NCBI GenBank assembly: GCA_019242175.1
Contig: JAFAVZ010000058.1
Coordinates: 1-33,431, forward strand
Reading direction: 5' to 3'
DNA from: Acidobacteriota bacterium
Lineage (GTDB): Bacteria > Acidobacteriota > Thermoanaerobaculia > Gp7-AA8
Length of the DNA: 33,431 bases
The position numbers and the translations under genes were made by a program. Positions within the stretch are counted from its first letter, which is position 1, and every line of letters begins with the position of its first letter. Below, piece by piece: positions 18,801 through 33,431 of this stretch. The notes below the pieces were generated by a model. That model was not told the origin of the DNA. It made no database searches and saw nothing but the letters and a program-made list of their open reading frames with translations.

Positions 18801-21572
18801 GGTGCGATCGTCGCTGAAGTACTCCCGCCAATCCCACCGATCCTTCGGCACCTCGGTGATGCAGTCTTTGCCGTCGCGCAGGTTCGCCCAGAACGCGTCG
18901 AGGTTCGCCGCCTCCGGATACCGGCCGCTGACGCCGATGATGGCGATCGGCTCGACATCTTTCGCCGCGCGCCGGTCGCTGCTCCGCCGGCGCGAAGAGC
19001 GACGGCTCGGAACGGGCGCTTCCGCTGTCACCACAGGCGCCGGCGTCGTACGCCCCTCGCTCGCCTCGGAGGGCGCGAACAGCGAGACGAGCCGCGCCGC
19101 GTGGCTGGCGATGAAGTAGCCGGCGAGATCGCGGATGGTCTGGTACTCGAAGAAGAGCGTCTTCGGCAGCGAGCCGAACACCGTCTCCAGCTGATTCGTG
19201 AGCTGCATCGCCACGATGGAGTCGATGCCGTAGTTCTCCAACGCCGCGCGCGGATCGATCTTCTGCGCGGGCACTTTCAGGATCTCGGAGAACTGGCCGC
19301 GCAGGTACTCCTGCGTCTTCTCGGCGAGGCTCGCGGAGTCGATCTTGACGTCCGGAACCGCGCGCTCCGCCTGCACGGTCGGCTCGGCGACGAGCATCCG
19401 CCGGATCTGCGCGAGGTTGCCTTCCACGACCAGCACTTGGTCGTGCGGCAGCGACAGCACGCGGTGGAACGCCTCGACGCCGGTCGCCGTCTGCATCGGC
19501 TGCATGCCGGTCGTCGTCTCCAGCCGCTCGCGCGTCGCCGCGTCGGGCGCCATGCCGCCGGCCTGCCAGAGCGGCCAATCGATGGCACGCGTCCGACCGT
19601 GACGCTGGCCGGCTGCTACGAGCGAGTTGCGATGGGCGGCGAACTGGTCGAGGAACGAGTTTGCCGCGGCGTAGTCGGCTTGGCCGAGGTTGCCGGTGGT
19701 GCCGGCGACGGCGGCGAAGAGGACGAAGAAGTCGAGCGCGATCTCGCGCGTGGCTTCGTCGAGATGGAGCGTGCCGCTCACCTTCGGCTCGAGCACGGAG
19801 AGGAACGACGAGCGATCCTTCTTCAGGATGAACGCGTCTTCGGTCATCCCCGCGGCGTGCAGGATGCCGTCGAGCCGTCCGCACTCCTGGCGGATGGCGT
19901 CGATGGTCTGGCGCACCTGTTCGCCGTCGCCCAGATCGAGCTGGCGATAGATGACCCGGCCTTCGTAGGAGTCGAGAACTTTCTGTTTTTCCGCGCTCAA
20001 CGGCGAACGGCCGGTGAGGACGACGCGCGCGTCGCTGGTCTTCTCCAGGATCTCCCGCGCGAAGAGCGTCCCGAGTCCGCCGAAGCCGCCGGTGATGAGA
20101 TAGACCGCGTGTTCTTTGAAGGCGATCGCCGCCGGCTCCGAGCTCGCGGCCACTTCCTGCCAGCTCAGAACTTCGCGGACGCCATCGCGATAGCGCACCG
20201 CCGGCTCCAACGCGCCGCGTTTCTCTTGCTCGAGGCGGCGCGCCGCCTCATCGCTGCTGACGTCCGCCGCGAACGACACGAGCTGCCCGCTGAACTGCGG
20301 ATTCTCGAACGCCGCGGTGCGGAGCAGACCGGAGAGCCCGGCGAACAATGCCTGCTCGCCCGAGTCGGTGACGGCGATCTGGACGAGCACTCGTCCCTGC
20401 GGCCGCCGTTGGAAGATGTCGCGGACGCGGTCGAAGCACTCCAGCGCCACCCGCGAAAAATCCTCGGCGGTCTGGCCATCGTGCCGCAGCGAAACGACGT
20501 GGTGCTCGGCGATCTCGAGATCGCGCGTCTGGATCTCGCGCGCCTTCCACACCGGAACCGCGAGCAGGTTCCCGCGGCGAGCGGTTGCGGTGACGCCGAG
20601 CTCGTGGCTCAGCGTGCGCCAGGAGAAGCCGCGCATCTCCACGCACACCTTGCCGCTCGCATCGCAGAGATCGATGTCGTACTTCTGGACGCGGTTGGAC
20701 GAACGGCCGCCCGTTGCATTGCGCAGCCACACGACCATCTCCGTCGTGCACGGCGCCAGCACGCGCAGGCTCTCCAGCGCGAACGGCAGCTGCGGCTCTT
20801 CCGGATCGCCGTCCTCCAGCAATCCGACGGCGGCCTGCAGCGCGCCGTCCATCAGGCTCGGATGCAGAACGAATCCCGCCTCTTCACCGTTCGCCGTCGC
20901 CGGCAACCGCAGCTCGGCGAGGAGCTGGCCGTTGCCGCGGCGCAGCGACGTGATCGAGCGGAACGAAGGCCCGTACAACAGCCCCATGCGCGAGCACGTC
21001 GCGTACACCGCCTCCGGGGCCAGATCGCCGCGCGCCATCTCGCGGCCGAGGCGTGGGAGGTCGACGGTGCGGAGCGTCGATTCGGCGCTCCACACCGCCT
21101 GACCCTGGCAATGGACGAGCTCCCGCTCCTCGTCCTCGCTGTAGATCTCGAAGTCGACGTGATGCTCGTCGTTCGCCAGCAGCGCGATCTTCACGTCCTT
21201 CTTCCCGCCGACGACTACCGGCTGGGCCCAGACGATGTTGCGCAGCTCCAGCACCGCGGCCGCCGACCGCTCGGGCAACGCCTCTTCGACGGCCGCGCGG
21301 GCCATCTCCAGATAGGCGACGCCGGGCAACACCTTCCGGCCCTCGCTTCCGCGCGCTTTCACCATGTGATCGGCGAGGAAGAACTCCTGGCCTGTGAAGG
21401 TCGAGCTGTAACGCTGCTCGTTCAGGTCGGACGTATTGCGGTGCAGCAGCGGGTGGAGCTTCGCGAGGCCGGACGGACGGCTCGAGAACTGCCGAAACAG
21501 TGCCGCGGCATCCGTCTTCGACAGTCTCTTGCTCTTCAGTTCCGAAACGACGTATTCGACGAAGTCGATCAT
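3870..21572 (-). CDS. trans-AT polyketide synthase (dock)-DH-KR-ACP-KS-DH-KR-ACP-KS-DH-KR-ACP-KS-KR-ACP-KS-DH
   Basis: Start at ATG 21572 ([29 protein letters not shown]) preceded by GAGGGA Shine-Dalgarno; four KS with (M/A)CSSS, HGTGT and NIGH motifs; four ACPs with G(I/L)DSI; KR TGGxGGLG; [11 protein letters not shown] / HPxLMDGALQ; no AT. Confidence 0.95.
   Translation of the reverse strand: [5900 protein letters not shown]
3930..4770 (-). other. C-terminal DH domain, intact motifs
   Basis: [38 protein letters not shown]. Confidence 0.85.
5275..6580 (-). other. KS domain (last in this protein)
   Basis: [34 protein letters not shown]. Confidence 0.93.
6715..6935 (-). other. ACP domain
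   Basis: [22 protein letters not shown]. Confidence 0.88.
7080..8370 (-). other. KR domain (module without DH)
   Basis: [35 protein letters not shown]; no DH motifs between KS linker and KR. Confidence 0.9.
8970..10247 (-). other. KS domain
   Basis: [34 protein letters not shown]. Confidence 0.95.
10375..10600 (-). other. ACP domain
   Basis: [22 protein letters not shown]. Confidence 0.9.
10720..11935 (-). other. KR domain
   Basis: [35 protein letters not shown]. Confidence 0.9.
11960..12805 (-). other. DH domain, intact motifs
   Basis: [43 protein letters not shown]. Confidence 0.88.
13345..14650 (-). other. KS domain
   Basis: [34 protein letters not shown]. Confidence 0.95.
14800..15020 (-). 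other. ACP domain
   Basis: [22 protein letters not shown]. Confidence 0.9.
15130..16245 (-). other. KR domain
   Basis: [35 protein letters not shown]. Confidence 0.9.
16265..17103 (-). other. DH domain, intact motifs
   Basis: [43 protein letters not shown]. Confidence 0.88.
17640..18956 (-). other. KS domain
   Basis: [34 protein letters not shown]. Confidence 0.95.
19090..19330 (-). other. ACP domain
   Basis: [22 protein letters not shown]. Confidence 0.9.
19450..20570 (-). other. KR domain with catalytic Ser replaced by Ala
   Basis: [35 protein letters not shown] (Ala 13 residues before Tyr where Ser is expected). Confidence 0.85.
20605..21460 (-). other. DH domain, intact motifs (second half of split module)
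   Basis: [25 protein letters not shown] and [18 protein letters not shown]. Confidence 0.88.
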
Positions 21573-21658
21573 CACAAGTCCCTCGATCCGATTGGATAAG
21601 CGGGGTGCGGGAGGAGAGTCGCGGGGCGGGTTTTGAAACGTTGGGGGCGCAGGCGCCG

Positions 21659-21958
21659 GTGTCATCCTGAGCGGGCACGGCCCGCTGCGTTGGTGGACCA
21701 AGCCTTCACGAGATTTCGCGTTCTCGCCGGCCTTGGTGAAGTCATGACATCGCGGGGAAGGGCTGGCGGCGTGGGGATGGGCTGGCGTGGGAACGGGCTG
21801 GCGGCGTGGGGATAGGCTTCAGCCCGTCCCGGGACCGGCTGAAGCCGGTCCCCACGTTGATGTCATGACGAGCAGCGGAGACTGTGAGGATCCGTACCGA
21901 TCTTGCGCTGCGCCTGAAGGTACGGATTCTTCGCCGTCTGCGCGGCTCAGAATGACAC
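21659..21958. mobile_element. MITE/REP-like composite non-coding element
   Basis: Terminal inverted repeat GTGTCATCCTGAGC (21659-21672) / GCTCAGAATGACAC (21945-21958), one mismatch; internal hairpins at 21670-21686, 21805-21856, 21890-21927; no ORF supported. Confidence 0.6.
21760..21813. repeat. 19-bp direct repeat GGGCTGGCGGCGTGGGGAT, two copies, 35-bp period
   Basis: Copies at 21760-21778 and 21795-21813. Confidence 0.8.
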
Positions 21959-21968
21959 TCGGCGGCGC

Positions 21969-22826
21969 CTACGCCTGCGCGGTCGGCTGCACGAGCATGT
22001 ACGGCACCTGGAAGATCCAGTCGTCGGGCATGCCGGTCTTGCCGAGGTACTCCTCGACGGCGAAGGTGGTGCGGTGCGTGGCGTCGAACGTGCCGCCGCT
22101 GCCGGTCTCGGCGACGAGCAGGAAGTCTTTCCACTGCTCGTTCGAGGAGATGTAGGTCAGCACGTCGCTGACGGTCGACAACTCCTTGTACTCACAGTCG
22201 ATCTTCACGAGCGTGCGGAAGCTCGTCACGTTCTGGCGCGCGAGCTCGGCGGTGATCCGGTCGAACAGCCGCTTCGGACCGATGGCTTCGACGTGGATCT
22301 CCGACGTCATCGCCGACACGTTCTTCATCAGCAGCATCACGTACTCGGCGTACTTTGGATTCAGCACGATGGGCGGAACGTCGGAGCCGACGCGCGCCTG
22401 CGGGATGAGCGAGCTTCCGGCGAGCGCCGTGTAGTCGACCGCGTACGTGAACGACATGAACTGATCGCGGTCTTCGGCATCGGGAACGACGGCGCGGTTG
22501 ATGTGGTACATCCGCACCGGTCCGCCGGCCTTGTAGCTGACGGTCAGCGGCTGCGGCTCGACGCGGAAGTAGTGAACGTTCTGCCCTTTGGCGCGGAGCT
22601 CGGCCTTCTCTTCGAGCAGGTGCAGGAACCAGTTGCGGTTGGCGCCGAGGTCGATGATGACCGTGGCTTCCGGAGCCGGATCTTTGAAGAGATGCTCGCG
22701 GACGCGGTCGACCTTGTACGCGTCGTTGGTGAACAGCTCCGTGTAGACCATGAACTCTTCGCCGGTGGGCGACGTGCCGAACCCGAACTTCTGGAGATCC
22801 TTCTGAATCGATAGCAATGCGCTCAT
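21969..22826 (-). CDS. FkbM-like SAM-dependent methyltransferase
   Basis: 'ATVIIDLGANRNWFLHLLEEKAE...VHYFRVEPQP' resembles FkbM motif I and the following acidic loop; 'TLVKIDCEYKELSTVSDVL' resembles FkbM 'LKIDxEGxExxVL'; GGGGGA Shine-Dalgarno upstream of ATG 22826. Confidence 0.68.
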   Translation of the reverse strand: MSALLSIQKDLQKFGFGTSPTGEEFMVYTELFTNDAYKVDRVREHLFKDPAPEATVIIDLGANRNWFLHLLEEKAELRAKGQNVHYFRVEPQPLTVSYKAGGPVRMYHINRAVVPDAEDRDQFMSFTYAVDYTALAGSSLIPQARVGSDVPPIVLNPKYAEYVMLLMKNVSAMTSEIHVEAIGPKRLFDRITAELARQNVTSFRTLVKIDCEYKELSTVSDVLTYISSNEQWKDFLLVAETGSGGTFDATHRTTFAVEEYLGKTGMPDDWIFQVPYMLVQPTAQA

Positions 22827-22874
22827 GTCTTTGTCCCCCGATCTAGGTTGTTGGTTGGAATGCGTGGATGGCCG

Positions 22875-33431
<10,557 letters not shown>

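Noticed and set aside
17568-21599. 1343-aa plus-strand ORF opposite the PKS gene (also 26310..30401, 12450..15680, 9873..12410, 6234..8255)
   Set aside because: Arg/Asp/Glu/Ala/Val/His-rich translations with no family motifs; antisense frames held open by GC-rich codon usage of the confirmed PKS genes.
21573-21701. Annotated upstream start of the second PKS (MVHQRSGPCPLRMTPAPAP...)
   Set aside because: Pro-rich extension overlaps the MITE-like region; ATG at 21572 has a good Shine-Dalgarno and begins the docking-like helix.

Overview
The window is GC-rich and is mostly the 3' part of a trans-AT polyketide synthase (PKS) locus on the minus strand. From right to left it contains: (i) a giant PKS ORF cut by the right edge (22875..>33431), read as [partial KS]-DH(degenerate)-crotonase/ECH-like x3-ACP(beta-branching type)-KS-DH(degenerate)-KR-ACP-KS; (ii) a small FkbM-like methyltransferase gene (21969..22826); (iii) a hairpin-rich, MITE/REP-like intergenic element (about 21659..21958); (iv) a second giant PKS gene (3870..21572), read as docking-DH-KR-ACP-KS-DH-KR-ACP-KS-DH-KR-ACP-KS-KR-ACP-KS-DH. 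No AT, ER, C-MT or TE domain is visible, so AT activity must act in trans and release must lie elsewhere. On the plus strand at the left are a NusG/RfaH/LoaP/TaA-type antiterminator paralogue (3219..3794), convergent with the PKS, and a secreted protein (121..2940) with a beta-helix-like N-terminal half, five 294-bp tandem repeats and a VPTL/IPTL-CTERM-like tail. The points most worth following are: a cis-encoded triple crotonase block with a degenerate middle copy next to a Trp-flagged ACP; two DH remnants lacking their catalytic motifs; a KR with its catalytic Ser changed to Ala beside an intact DH; a module split across two proteins; a PKS that ends at KS-DH with no downstream partner in the window; and related palindromic elements at both ends of the second PKS gene. 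All domain calls come from reading motifs by eye; no database search was run, and domain borders are approximate.
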